This document shows positions 9,266 to 18,680 of a stretch of 64,000 bases of DNA, one piece after another; position 1 is the stretch's first letter; each line of letters opens with the position of its first letter. A model generated the notes under the pieces. The model was not told the origin of the DNA, ran no database searches, and saw nothing but the letters and a program-made list of their open reading frames with translations. The translations under genes and the position numbers were made by a program. Origin of the DNA: Symsagittifera roscoffensis (lineage: Eukaryota; Xenacoelomorpha; Acoela; Convolutidae); NCBI RefSeq assembly GCF_963678635.1, contig NC_087067.1:4473072-4537071 (forward strand). The letters are read 5' to 3'.

Positions 9266-10906
9266 GTGATTGACGTGCAGAAGAACAACCAGTTGAAGTG
9301 TTGCGTCACAGGAGTTCCGGACACGGATTCGCGAGCCTGCTTCAATCGATCCACTTGTAGCCCAGCAGTAAACCTGCAGCAACCGCCACTTGGGACATCA
9401 CATCTGATACTGGGTGACAGCTTAGTGAGAGTACTCCAGAATTTGAGGACCTCCTGGATCACTACGGTGATGGCCTTTGGAGGTGCAACGATAGCCCAGC
9501 TATTTTGGATGGTGGAGCTGATGAACCCAGGGAGGATCCTTAACATAATGATCCTAATAAGGACGAACAATGTATCAAGAGGCTCTGATGAGGAAGAGGC
9601 ACAATGGGAGTCGATGATGGTGTGCCTATTTACTACTCTCTGGCATAAGTTCAAGTGCGCGGTACTGACCGTCTGCACCGTACCCATGAGCACAAAGACG
9701 TGGACAGCAACAGGAAGAAGACATAATGAAGGAGTCATCAGGTGGAACAACATCCTGAGAAATCTTGCGAGTCGGAATGCTGGACGGTTGATCCTCATGG
9801 ACATTGAACATGAACTGAGAGCTATAGATCAGGCCAGACTAACCACTGATGGGATCCCCTTCGATAGCATTGAAGGACAAGCCTGGTTGAACCGAGTCTT
9901 CCAACAGCGACTGGATGAAATGGAAGTCAAGCTCTTTGACACGGGAGTGCTGAAGAAGGAAGAAACCACTAATGAGCCGGCAATTTCAACCTTTGTGCGC
10001 TCTAACTTAGAAACACGTTTGGGAACGGTCCCAGCCGTGACCTACAGGCCGCAAAGCTCTAGCGAGCCAGGGCAAAGGACAGATGTACAAGATCGATTGG
10101 GGGAAGCGCCAATGAGAAGAACCGTCCATCCAAGACGAAGATTAGGACCTGTCAATCCGACCGCGGAGACGACCAGCACCTCAAGATCAGAAACAAGATC
10201 AGAGACGATGAGTGCAAGTCGAGAGGAGCGACGTCCAGACAGGAGCTCTTTGATGTGGTCGAGGCCCATACCTTCTCCCTGGCATTCATACAAACAGGAT
10301 CTGATGAAATTGAACCTTCAGACGGTGAAATTTGCAGCAGATGCCCTGAGAATGTTAAATGGAGCGAGATTGTCTGTCAACGGACTGTGTTCAATAACAG
10401 GCGTGGAATGGTTGATAGCCGCTGGCATAAACTTCAGCTCTACAACCGCCTTGAGATTTGCCGACTTAGAGGGTCTGCCCTCAAACAATACAATGGGTCC
10501 AGTGAATGCAAGACCATTGCAAGATGTGAAGCTGAATCACGATGAAGGAAATCGGGAAGAAAGACCCGGAAGATTCTTGACGACGAGGGCATCAATAGGA
10601 CAACATGTAAAAATGAACAAACGGATAAAAGCATCCCCAGGTCACGTAAAAGAAAGAGCGTACCCGAAACAAGAAAACCAAGAAGGTGATGTTCAGAGAT
10701 ACGGTGGATTGAAGGCGATCAAGAAAGATGAGACCATCTTTGCTGCGTATGACAAAACAGAAATGAGGAAGGCAAAGATCATGGTATTCGCGAGCTCAGA
10801 ATTTGTGTATACCTCCAAGTCTCTGTTTTGGCCTGATGTTATAATGTTGGCAGCGGTCGACCTGGACCTAATGCAGTCTGTGTCGATGCCAATCGGGGTA
10901 CAATGA
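9266..10906 (+). pseudogene. SGNH-hydrolase-like domain 1 of the accessory polyprotein, copy A
   Basis: Continuous 546-codon frame. Block I is LILGDSLVRVL (GDS at 9,413-9,421, the nucleophile serine). Block III is ILIRTNNVS, where copy B keeps the expected G of GxN (IGTNN). Block V is TTDGIPFDSIEGQAWLN, where copy B has DEIH, the expected D-x-x-H. SGNH enzymes are serine esterases/lipases; related domains are known in ORF1 of CR1-type LINEs and in Ngaro (DIRS) elements. Copy A has therefore lost two catalytic blocks. After the domain come an Arg/Ser/Thr-rich linker (10,040-10,250) and a conserved helical segment (SYKQDLMKLNLQTVKFAADA, RFADLEGLPSNNT). The end of the frame, MVFASSEFVYTSKSLFWPD, looks like the start of a second SGNH domain. 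Stop TGA at 10,904-10,906 is shared with copy B. Confidence 0.6.
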
Positions 10907-12095
10907 CAGGCAGAAATGAACCCAATCACAATAGTATTTGCTGGCTTGAACGACCATCTACACAGTAGGGGTTTCCTGAGCAGACTCAAAGAGCCTACGA
11001 CAGCCGAAGACGCTGTATGGCTGGCTATAAAGGATGTCCTCGAATCAATGGGTGAAGTAGTAGACACCCCAAAAGAAGGTGCCTTCACAAAGATAATACC
11101 GAGAGCCGTGTTTGCACTGTCTTCGGGATATGCAGAGCTCCCGGATGGACTGAAGCTTGTATATGCGATGGTAGCTTTGCTCTCAAAGGAAATATGATGT
11201 GATCATATCTGCCCCAAATCGCGGAATAGAGATGGAGAATCTGAGGCCACTCAGGGCTGAATTACCCGCGGTGTGGTCTGACATCTCAAATGCGATGCGA
11301 GGATTTAAGGACAATTCACTACTCAAACTGAAACCAGGAATTGACGATGACCATAAAGTGATCGCAGCGATGTCAACTGATTTATGGTTCCGAGGAATGG
11401 AAATGAAGGAGGAAGGAGAGAGAAGAAAGAAGTCCAAGGAGACAAGAGCTCACTTGGAAGCGATGCTTTTGAGAAGGAAACCAGAGGCTAACAAATGGCT
11501 GCACTTGACCTCTCGGATAGCAGCATTGGGCGCGGATGCTATCGAGCGAGGCCCAATGATGATCAGGAAAATCCATGTCTACCTAGTGAAAGAGGTAATC
11601 CTGACCAAAAATGCTGAAGAGAAGTCAGCCGAGTTCGTGAAAAGAGTGTTTCAAGTGACCCTGGAAGCTTTCTGGACACAGAATGTGAAGGGAGAAGAAG
11701 GCTCTGACCGGACTGACAGCATGCTGGAAGGGCTAGGAGCTGGATGGACCGCGTCCTTCTTGAAAAAATTTTACCCCTCGCTTTCTCGATATCTGATAAA
11801 AGCATTCCTCCAGGCATTCGTAGAAGTATCGATCGTTGAATTACTAGCCCTGTTCGTGACGTTTGGAGCAGAAAACTTTGTGAAACGGCCAGCGATACTG
11901 CTCATCGAAGGAGTGCAGAATTTGGGACTAGACACAATTCTAACTTTGATCGCGATAACGCATGGAAACTTGGCAGGATTGATGAATTTGACACGCTATC
12001 CAGTGCAGATGAGTGAGAACGTGAGGAAATTCGATGTGAAGCGATCCACGGATTCCTGGAAAAAGATAAAAGATTTGCGACATACTCTTATCTAG
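10907..12095 (+). pseudogene. SGNH-like domain 2 and following helical region, copy A
   Basis: Two frames, 10,916-11,197 and 11,199-12,095, separated by a one-base shift also present in copy B. The first has TIVFAGLNDHLHSRG, matching SGNH block III (G-x-ND), and the second begins IISAPNRGIEMENLRPL and has KPGIDDDHKVIAAM, matching block V (D-x-x-H). The block I equivalent is ASSEFVYTS at the end of the preceding frame. So a second, more diverged SGNH-like fold may follow the first. A 57-bp deletion near 11,326 is private to copy A. The C-terminal 200 residues are helical and rich in Lys/Glu (MKEEGERRKKSKETRAHL) with no recognised family. Confidence 0.5.
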
Positions 12096-12158
12096 TACCT
12101 CCTGCAGCAGAATTGCTTTGGAATAGGAGAGGACGAAACTATTCAACGGGAGGAAGAT

Positions 12159-12953
12159 GTGCGACGCCATAATGGGGGCGTGCCCCTGCTAACTGATCTG
12201 AGCTTAGCTATGAGGACCGATCCCTTAGCATTGATCAGAGGAGCCACGGAGTTCGTGACGTTTATATATGGAACTGCAGTCACGTTTGCGTTCCCTGATG
12301 TTAAGGTGGAAGCATACAGGAGGTCGGTGCTGCACATGAACCTCATATCAGCAGTGGACGGAAGTGCGCTGAATTGGTGTGAGCAGCATGTACTGCGAGA
12401 GCTCATGAGCAAAGACCTATTGTTTGCAAAAATATCGGAGCCAGAGATGATGGTCATCAAATTTGACGATCACTTCCGTGATCGTATGGGAGAAGTGGAC
12501 AGAGGACACATTGAAGTTTTCCCTAAACTCTGGAATCTAAGACCCTACGACAAAACAATTGGCGAGGTCACAAGAATTCCTCGAATGGCTGCAGCATACC
12601 TTAAGGTGAGAGGAGAGAGGAAAGGCTGGGGTGATTACAAGAAACTGCCGGAGGAAAGCCCTGATTACCCCCTGATAAGAAGGATGCTGCTCGGAGCAGT
12701 CTCTGCAGTGCAAACCCCTAGAATGGGAGCCTTTGAGACTAACGAAAGGAGAATGGCGAAAATCTCTGAAACGATGGACCCGTGTTTTGTGGGCAGTAAT
12801 GCTGCAGTGCTACAGTATACGCAGTTTGCTTACATGGATGACGCAACTAGGAGACGAATGAGCAATGCAGCGACTCCGAAGCCTGGGAGGTTTGACGAGG
12901 AATGGGCGAAACTGGATCTAGCGCCTATGATTATGAGAGGCAAGGCTGACTAA
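12159..12953 (+). pseudogene. Unrecognised accessory segment, 264 codons, copy A
   Basis: Open from 12,159 to TAA at 12,951-12,953. Sequence is evenly composed, with conserved-looking blocks such as LNWCEQHVLRELMSKDLLFAKI, FDDHFRDRMGEVDRGH and GRFDEEWAKLDLAPMIM. No motif I can name. Copy B (29,568-30,329) has the same sequence broken by small deletions, so this is the better copy. It probably continued from the previous segment in one polyprotein; 12,096-12,158 contains stops. Confidence 0.5.
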
Positions 12954-12974
12954 CCAGAAGCCTCCTTAATCTTA

Positions 12975-13653
12975 ATGAGTGTAAAACTAGGGTTAACGGG
13001 GGGAGGAACCCTACAGACTAGAACCATGCTAGCACCCTTCGACCATGAAGAAGTCAAAGTAGTTCATGGAGAGGACAAAGATCAGTCAGCTGGCAGGCTA
13101 GTTGTGCCAAAATTTCCTGATGGGGCAAGGGAAGAACAGCAAGGGCACTCAAGTTCAGGAAAAAATCCGAGACAGGCCGATGGGCAGGGAGGAAGCCGTC
13201 GATCGGAAGAACCTACGCAACAGGATCCTGATCAAGCCGAGAAAAAAGACGATAAGGCTTCGACAGGAGGGATGTCCAGCCTGGGCTTCAATTTCCTCAG
13301 CGATTTTGAAAACGGCATGGACGCGTTGGAAGCGACGACTGAGCCGCCAGACGCTGGAACCTCCGTCGGCCTTCATGGGAAGGAACCGGAACTTGCCGGA
13401 GAGCAGCTCTCCGAGCAATTCCAAAAATACCGAACAGAAACTCTTGATGGAATCACCAAGGAGAAGAAGAACAGAAGACTCTGCCAGAGTACCTTTCTTG
13501 GGAGCGTTTCCCGAAGAAGAGTGGGAGGTGCATCATAGAGACCATAAAAATAGGACGGGATGCAGAATGGACAGAGTAGCCTTCATGGAAGAGGTCTGGA
13601 CTGTAGTTCAGAGCTACGGAACCCAGCCTATTTTGGAACTAGTTCTCAACTGA
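12975..13653 (+). pseudogene. Overlapping frames of a low-complexity accessory segment, copy A
   Basis: Two plus-strand frames overlap for about 437 bases: 12,975-13,538 (Gln/Glu/Ser-rich, SSLGFNFLSDFENGMDALE) and 13,102-13,653 (Arg-rich at first, later VPFLGAFPEEEWEVHHRDHK and MDRVAFMEEVWTVVQSYG). The start of the first frame and the end of the second look like genuine protein; the other halves look like shadow translation. A frame change somewhere in the overlap is therefore likely, by mutation or by programmed shifting. Copy B shows the same overlap. Confidence 0.45.
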
Positions 13654-13659
13654 CCACTA

Positions 13660-14761
13660 ATGCGGGAAGTCCTTGACAAACTCAACGAGTGTGAAGGAAG
13701 ATTGAGCGAGTTGTTGATCGACTCGGCCACTGACGAAAGTGCGGCAAACTATCCTATCAAGATGAGGCCACAAGAAGACAAAGAAGAATTGGTATATCTG
13801 TCAAGAACCCGGAAGGGAACGATGCGATCAAAAATTGTGTTTGACAGAATGAATGAAATGAAGAGGAAACTGGGCAGCAAGGTGACATTGAGGAAAGCGG
13901 GAAAGACAAAGGTGGATTCCAAAATCTCGATGATAGCTGTCAACTCTGCGAAAAGAAAACGCGTCGAAGAAGCTGTGGACTTGGGACAGGGTGATGATCG
14001 AATGCCTGGCACAGACAGGATGTTGACTAACATAGCGATGGTGCCACCCATTCTCATGGCAGGAGAAAAATCAGCCAGTTACAAAACCGAGACGAGTGAC
14101 CGCACTCTGACTGAAGCAACGTTAGAAATGGAGATACTCAGCCAATGTGGAGCGAGTACTCTTAAATACTTCAAACCGTTTCCCATGAATCACGGAAAGG
14201 GAAGCGTCGTAGGACAGCTAGTCCCAGTGGAAGAATAACCGCCTGACAGTGTCGGAAACTGAATCGATTGATGAACCCGCCTGTGGATACATGGAGATGT
14301 TAGAGTACAGAAATTCGGCCAGAGGACACTTAATGGCTCTGGAAGACAAAAGTGCCAAGGAAGGTTATTTGGAGACGATGATGCAAGGCACCACTCTGAA
14401 GCAGAAGGCATACGGGACTCTGGTATTGTCCTAAATGGACGCAAAATCGATAGAGCAATTGGTGAGCTTTCCATGGAGAGCGGTAGTGTTACGATACTTC
14501 GAAGAAAAAATGAGAACCGCGCCGAAGATACACGCTCTGATAGCAATACCTTACGTGAAAACAGAGCTACAAATGAGGTTCACTTGGTGCATGATTGGAC
14601 TGACTCGCGGGGAATATGATTCGGAAGAAAGTAAAAGAACGAAGGGAGAAAAGATGTTCTTAATGACGAGTGTGAGGGATTTGATGACCCAAGAAGGAGC
14701 AGCAGTAGCGTGCGCGAAGCGGAGAGACGCTCTCTGTTTCGTTCGATTTATGATAGAATAA
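13660..14761 (+). pseudogene. Unrecognised accessory segment (13.7-14.8 kb), copy A
   Basis: Three successive frames (13,660-14,238; 14,249-14,434; 14,435-14,761). In copy B the equivalent region is one 518-codon frame to 32,052, so the breaks at 13,653 (TGA), 14,236 (TAA) and 14,432 (TAA) are private to A. Contains a basic patch (NEMKRKLGSKVTLRKAGKTK) and SAKRKRVEEA, which could be nuclear-localisation-type signals, and a helical end (IEQLVSFPWRAVVLRYFEEKM). Function unknown. Confidence 0.5.
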
Positions 14762-15553
14762 ATTTTAGTGCCAGCATTGAACACTTGCGTCAAGATGCTA
14801 AGAGAAGGCGATGAACCAGGGAAAGCCTTGCTCTTGCTAGCACTTTTGGATATATATCAGAGCAAACCAATGCGAGTAAATATGAAATAAACCTTGGAAC
14901 TAGAACCGATGAAGAAAATAGACAAAGTAAATAGGTTCTCAAAGAAGGAGCTGAGGCTCACTAAGGAGTCTATGGGAGCACTGTCGAAATCCAGTGAATA
15001 CTGTGGACCGATCAGAAAGAAAGCATACAGTTACATATCCGGAATCATAGGGATAGTGTACAACCTCTTCATAAATGAGGCATACGCGATTGCTTTTTGA
15101 TTACGAGCAAGCAGTGTTGCTAAGATTCTGGACGTCAAGAATTGCAACGATAGGAAGCGCTACTGATCAGCAGATCAAGCTGGGACTGGTCTTGGAGCAA
15201 ATCTGACAACCGAGTGGAGTTTGGATTGGGATTCTCGGACGATTTACTGAGAACGAGCTTAATGGTGGTATGGGAACTGATGAAATCATCATGGTGTCCT
15301 AGTCCCAACGTTGTTTCAGAATTACGTGCGACACAAGACTTGCAGAAGACTGTAACTTGCGTGACCTGAACATCATCTATAATTTGATGACGACAGCCTC
15401 TAAGAGCAACAGAGAAGACAAAGTAGAATTGCCTGGCTGGAGACCAGAGGACTGGGTCGAGGCTGGTAGCTGTCTGGCAGAAGTCTGTGGAATGAAGATC
15501 ACATCTGTGGAGGTCTGGATTGCGTAAAGACCCTAGAGAAACAACATAAGCAA
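14762..15553 (+). pseudogene. Decayed accessory segment between 14.8 and 15.55 kb
   Basis: Only a short frame (14,894-15,100, SKKELRLTKESMGALSKSSEY) stays open; the rest has stops in all forward frames. About 290 bp of this region (from roughly 14,643 to 14,932) is deleted in copy B, where the two sides meet within AAAAGG/TAGGTTCTC. The segment 15,100-15,553 is present in both copies and equally broken. Confidence 0.4.
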
Positions 15554-16808
15554 TTGACGATATTGTTTGGGAACATTGTGATGAAGGCGAAAACAGAAAC
15601 GGAACTGATTGCAGATTGCCATGGAGAAACCGAGGTGAATCTAGTGACTGCACCAGATTTTTACAGCATGTTTGGTTCTTTAGAGTCACTATTGAATCTA
15701 GAACAAAAGCATGAAATGGTAACGACCATCAGTGTAGAAGTGTTTCCAGGAGTGTTGCAAACCGAGCAGAATTATATTGGAAAGTGGAGAGAAGCGATCG
15801 AGGCGGAAATGACCATCCGGCATAGTGGAACTTATCGTAGACCGACGGCAGCGAGATATTTAGTGGGATCAACTCTAGCTCCAATGTGCAAGAGCAGATA
15901 CCAAGTGCATTTCGTAGCGGTGGATGTGAAAAGTACGAGAACGATTGTGGATCAAGCCTTCTCAGTGTCAAAATGCGTAAGACTAGCAAGAATGTCAAAA
16001 AAATCTTATGAGCAAAATGTTCTCAGCAAACCCGGAGAGAACAAAAGAGGAGTTAGAATCGATACTGGGAAAAAAGTTCATGCGATACGCCAGTGTGAAC
16101 TTCAGTGACTTTGAAAGACAAAAGCAGAAAGGATCAACAGTCACGGATTACAATGCAGTAGATGAGAATGATGATTTCCACCGAGCTTCGGGAAAACGTA
16201 ATTGGAGGAGCATCATGTCAACACATGATGATTTCCCCTGCCATTGCTTGCTACAAACATGGTGGTACCCCGGGCGTAGTAATCTGGTGTTGATCTGGGA
16301 CTGTGGAGAGCTGCTCTCCATGGGCTTACCAGATTCCTCACAGCCCATAAAAATCGTAATAGTAGGAGTTATGATGGCGATACGATGGCTGGAAGCTCAT
16401 GTAAAAGAGAACAATAGACAGGAGGCGCCGACGAAGGAAGAGGTACAGGAATTGGATTGTCTAAAAGATTAAGATCTTTTTGAGACAAAGTGCAAAATCT
16501 TGAACATTCCGATGGAAGTGAAAAAGATATGGGCCAGAAGACGACTTATGCCATGGTTTACAGCCAACATTACTGCATTGTTATACGAATATGCCAAGAA
16601 ACATATGTCGAAGCACAGCAGAGTGTGCAGTGCATATCAGCTGGTCATTGGGGCAGGAAATTTTAAGCAAGCTTTTGTGACTCATGAAACTACAAGATCG
16701 CCCACAGACAACACCATGATGCTTGGCGTGACGGAGAAACCGACAATGTCCTCATCGAATTCAGAAAGAGTGAAGAACACTTTCGGAAACTTCTTTCCAT
16801 TTATATGA
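15554..16808 (+). pseudogene. Accessory polyprotein distal segment, copy A
   Basis: Frames 15,554-16,108, 16,008-16,472 and 16,500-16,808 follow each other with shifts. Readable blocks include MTILFGNIVMKAKTETELIAD, FYSMFGSLESLLNLEQKHEM and YIGKWREAIEAEMTIR. No known domain. The match to copy B ends at about 16,212 in the motif GGAGGAGCA; sequence beyond that exists only here. The last part (ANITALLYEYAKKHMSKHSR) may be the end of the same protein. Confidence 0.4.
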
Positions 16809-16825
16809 CGACCAGCGATCCTCGA

Positions 16826-16956
16826 CCCAGATTTTCCCTCCTGTCCAGCGACCAGGAAAGGAGGGAAAATCCAGAGCCCTTATCAGAAGGCAATGATACT
16901 CAGGCGGGGCAATCAAGAGACGCTACATAAATGGCAGGCGGTAACGGAAGAGATAC
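16826..16956 (+). repeat. Fragment duplicating the gag tail of unit B
   Basis: CAGCGACCAGGAAAGGAGGG through GGCGGTAACGGAAGAGATAC matches 19,534-19,640 with about one mismatch per 10-15 bases. In the gag of unit B this encodes RRENPEPLSGGNDAQAG; here one inserted base and a TAA (16,928) break it. It places gag-like sequence directly before the last ORF of unit A. Confidence 0.65.
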
Positions 16957-17400
16957 GTGAACCGGAACGAACCGGTGACTGCAGTGGATGACTCCAAGAT
17001 TGACTATAAGGCAGCCGCTAGGTATGCTCTAAATAGAGTCCAGCAGGTATTGGCGACGAAGGAGATCGAACAGAAGGTGAAGCTCGAACTAGAGAATGAG
17101 GAAGCTCAGGAAAAGCTAAATGCTTTCGAGGCATCAGAAGTCAAAGAAACGAAAGCACCGAGTAGTTTGAGTATGAAACTAAAGGTGATCTCTGGGCCTT
17201 CTGATCTCGCATTAATAATTTTTAGGTCAAAAAGAACAAAATTGCGAAGAAAAAGTTTTTTTTTTCGATTTCAGAAAGAAGACGTTTTGGTTAATAACTT
17301 TGGAGCGACTGGACAGATTCAGTTATTCTTGGTACCATTAGATCAGAAATTAGGTGAGCTTACTCATAGAACCACAAATTATTTAAAAAAAGAAGCGTGA
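16957..17400 (+). CDS. Terminal ORF of unit A, 147 codons (function unknown)
   Basis: Open from a GTG at 16,957 to TGA at 17,398-17,400; no ATG near the start, so it is likely a fragment of a longer frame. The first 75 residues form a charged helix or coiled coil (NRVQQVLATKEIEQKVKLELENEEAQEKL); the C-terminal half is basic (RSKRTKLRRKS). The stop codon is the first three bases of the candidate LTR. Because the preceding 130 bp resemble a gag tail, this may be a gag-derived piece. Confidence 0.35.
   Translation: MNRNEPVTAVDDSKIDYKAAARYALNRVQQVLATKEIEQKVKLELENEEAQEKLNAFEASEVKETKAPSSLSMKLKVISGPSDLALIIFRSKRTKLRRKSFFFRFQKEDVLVNNFGATGQIQLFLVPLDQKLGELTHRTTNYLKKEA
17385..17397 (+). other. Candidate polypurine tract
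   Basis: AAAAAAAGAAGCG lies immediately before TGAAAATTTT. A purine run next to a TG dinucleotide is the expected start of a 3' LTR. One C interrupts the tract. Support depends on the LTR call. Confidence 0.35.
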
Positions 17401-17696
17401 AAATTTTTTAAGATTGTTTTCAGCAAACTCACTAATTCGGGAAGGTAGACCCTTCACGTTTTTAAAAATTTTTTGGAAAGCCTTTACACCTTCCTACCAA
17501 AGGGTAGTAACGGTGCAATAAGGCAATGTTACGCTGTTGTAGACGAGAAGGGAAGGCTAAGGAAAACAGAAAACCATTGGGAAAGAAAATACACCCTTCC
17601 TAGTTAGTTCAAACAGCATAATAGCATCGGAAAACGTATCCAGAATTGGTATTGGTTGAAAAACTTGAAAGTCTCTGAAAAGCTATTTTTACAAAC

Positions 17697-18079
17697 CCGG
17701 AGGAGTCCCAATACGGTAGGGTCCCAATTTTGCCAATCCGGAGGGGTCTTTTTTTTGCCAATCCGGAAGGGTCCCAATTTTGCCAATCCGGAGGGGTCCC
17801 AATTTTGCCAATCCGGAAGAGTCCCAATTTTGCCAATCCGGAGGGATCCCAATTTTGCCAATCCGTAAGGGTCACAGTTTTGCCAATCCGGAAGGGTCCC
17901 AATTTTGGCAATCCGGAGGGGTACAATTTTTGCCAATCCGGAGGGGTACTTTTTTTTACCAATCCGTAGGGGTCTCTTGTTTTGCCAATCCGGAGGGGTA
18001 CTATTTTTGCCAATCCGGAGGGGTCTCTTGTTTTGCCAATCCGGAGGGGTACTATTTTTGCCAATCCGGCGGGGTACTA
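17697..18079 (+). repeat. Minisatellite, about 16 units of ~25 bp
   Basis: Unit GCCAATCCGGAGGGGTCCCA plus about five T-rich bases. I count 14 good copies of CAATCCG spaced 25-27 bp plus two degenerate ones at the left end. Variants (GGAAGGG, GTAGGGG, GGTACTAT, GTCTCTTG) alternate, and the last five units form a higher-order pair pattern. The array ends about 110 bp upstream of the TATA box. Confidence 0.9.
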
Positions 18080-18184
18080 TTTTGATAAGGACTCAAGTGG
18101 ACAGAAGAACAAAAAAATAGTGAAAGGTATAAGGTTATTAAGAGACAGTTTAGGAACCAGTGACTGCACTGGTAACTTGCCTTT

Positions 18185-18192
18185 TATAAAAG
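18185..18192 (+). promoter_or_regulatory. TATA box of candidate LTR
   Basis: TATAAAAG, a perfect TATA match, sits downstream of the minisatellite and about 430 bp before the candidate PBS, consistent with a U3/R border just downstream. Confidence 0.45.
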
Positions 18193-18616
18193 ACCAGACG
18201 AAAACAAAACAGGTCTAAACTCGGATATTTGCGACACTAAGTCTAAATTGAAAAAGAGTTTTCGGGAAGGTGATTGCCCCGAGGATTTTAGTAGGTCTAG
18301 CTCGGTCATTCCGAAGGCAGATAGGTAACACAGGACTCGGTGGGTGCTATAGACGCCCACTTGAGAAAATTAATGCCTTCAAGTTTTGTCTGTTTGGTGC
18401 AGCACCTAGCAGGGAAAGCTCTTTCTTTAGAAACAAGATCAACTATTTAATTGCAACTGACTGAATTACAAAACACATACGTTCTTCATTGAAAATATTC
18501 TTCTTTTTCTATATTTTGGTTTTAAATAATAATATCTGTCTTTCATTAGGTAGTGAGAGCACTATCTTTTAATAAATTGACATCATCAAACTGTGCTAGT
18601 TCCATTTTGTACAATT

Positions 18617-18629
18617 TGGCGTGGTTAGG
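18617..18629 (+). other. Candidate primer-binding site
   Basis: TGGCGTGGTTAGG three bases after the LTR end ACA. A PBS starting TGG complements a tRNA 3' CCA end; the specific tRNA is not identified. Confidence 0.4.
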
Positions 18630-18680
18630 ACAATAAGCAAGACCACAAAAGGATGAGACCAGTCAGGAGACTTTGTGAAC

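Larger units (their letters stand above)
1..17397 (+). mobile_element. Giant Ty3/gypsy-like unit, copy A (5' part outside the window)
   Basis: Order seen: protease, RT remnant, RNase H, linker, integrase, macro-like ORF (with a local tandem duplication), spacer, coiled-coil plus SGNH accessory coding block, then a candidate LTR. The pol order PR-RT-RH-IN is diagnostic of Ty3/gypsy. The segment from about 228 to 16,212 matches copy B (19,681-33,374) nearly base for base apart from indels, with an offset of about 19.4 kb in pol and 17.35 kb in the accessory block. The unit would be about 17-18 kb when complete, far longer than the usual 5-9 kb gypsy element; that length is inferred by combining both copies. 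No frame is intact across the unit. Confidence 0.75.
17398..18613 (+). mobile_element. Candidate shared LTR between units A and B
   Basis: Begins TGAAAATTTT after a polypurine tract and ends TTTTGTACA, 3 bp before a TGG-type PBS. It contains a TATA box (18,185-18,192), AATAAA at 18,570-18,575 and a U3 minisatellite. It lies exactly between the end of unit A coding sequence and the gag of unit B, as expected when one LTR is shared by tandem elements. There is no second copy in the window to compare, so the boundaries are inferred. ORFs in this stretch are produced by the minisatellite and are not genes. Confidence 0.45.

Noticed and set aside
9118-9804. Antisense ORFs of more than 200 codons over the SGNH region (also 26,481-27,167)
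   Set aside because: They mirror the plus-strand coding frame, lack recognisable motifs and vary with synonymous changes of the sense frame.
10042-10293. An errantivirus-type envelope gene downstream of pol in unit A or B
   Set aside because: No signal peptide, fusion-peptide-like segment or C-terminal membrane anchor is visible in the accessory block; its recognisable domains are SGNH-like.
17697-18079. CRISPR-like array
   Set aside because: Units are 25-27 bp in direct tandem with no unique spacers, and the genome is eukaryotic; it is a minisatellite.
17656-18218. Open frames over the minisatellite (QSGGVPILPIR-type repeats)
   Set aside because: All frames on both strands are open simply because the 25-bp unit lacks stops; there is no sign of coding constraint.
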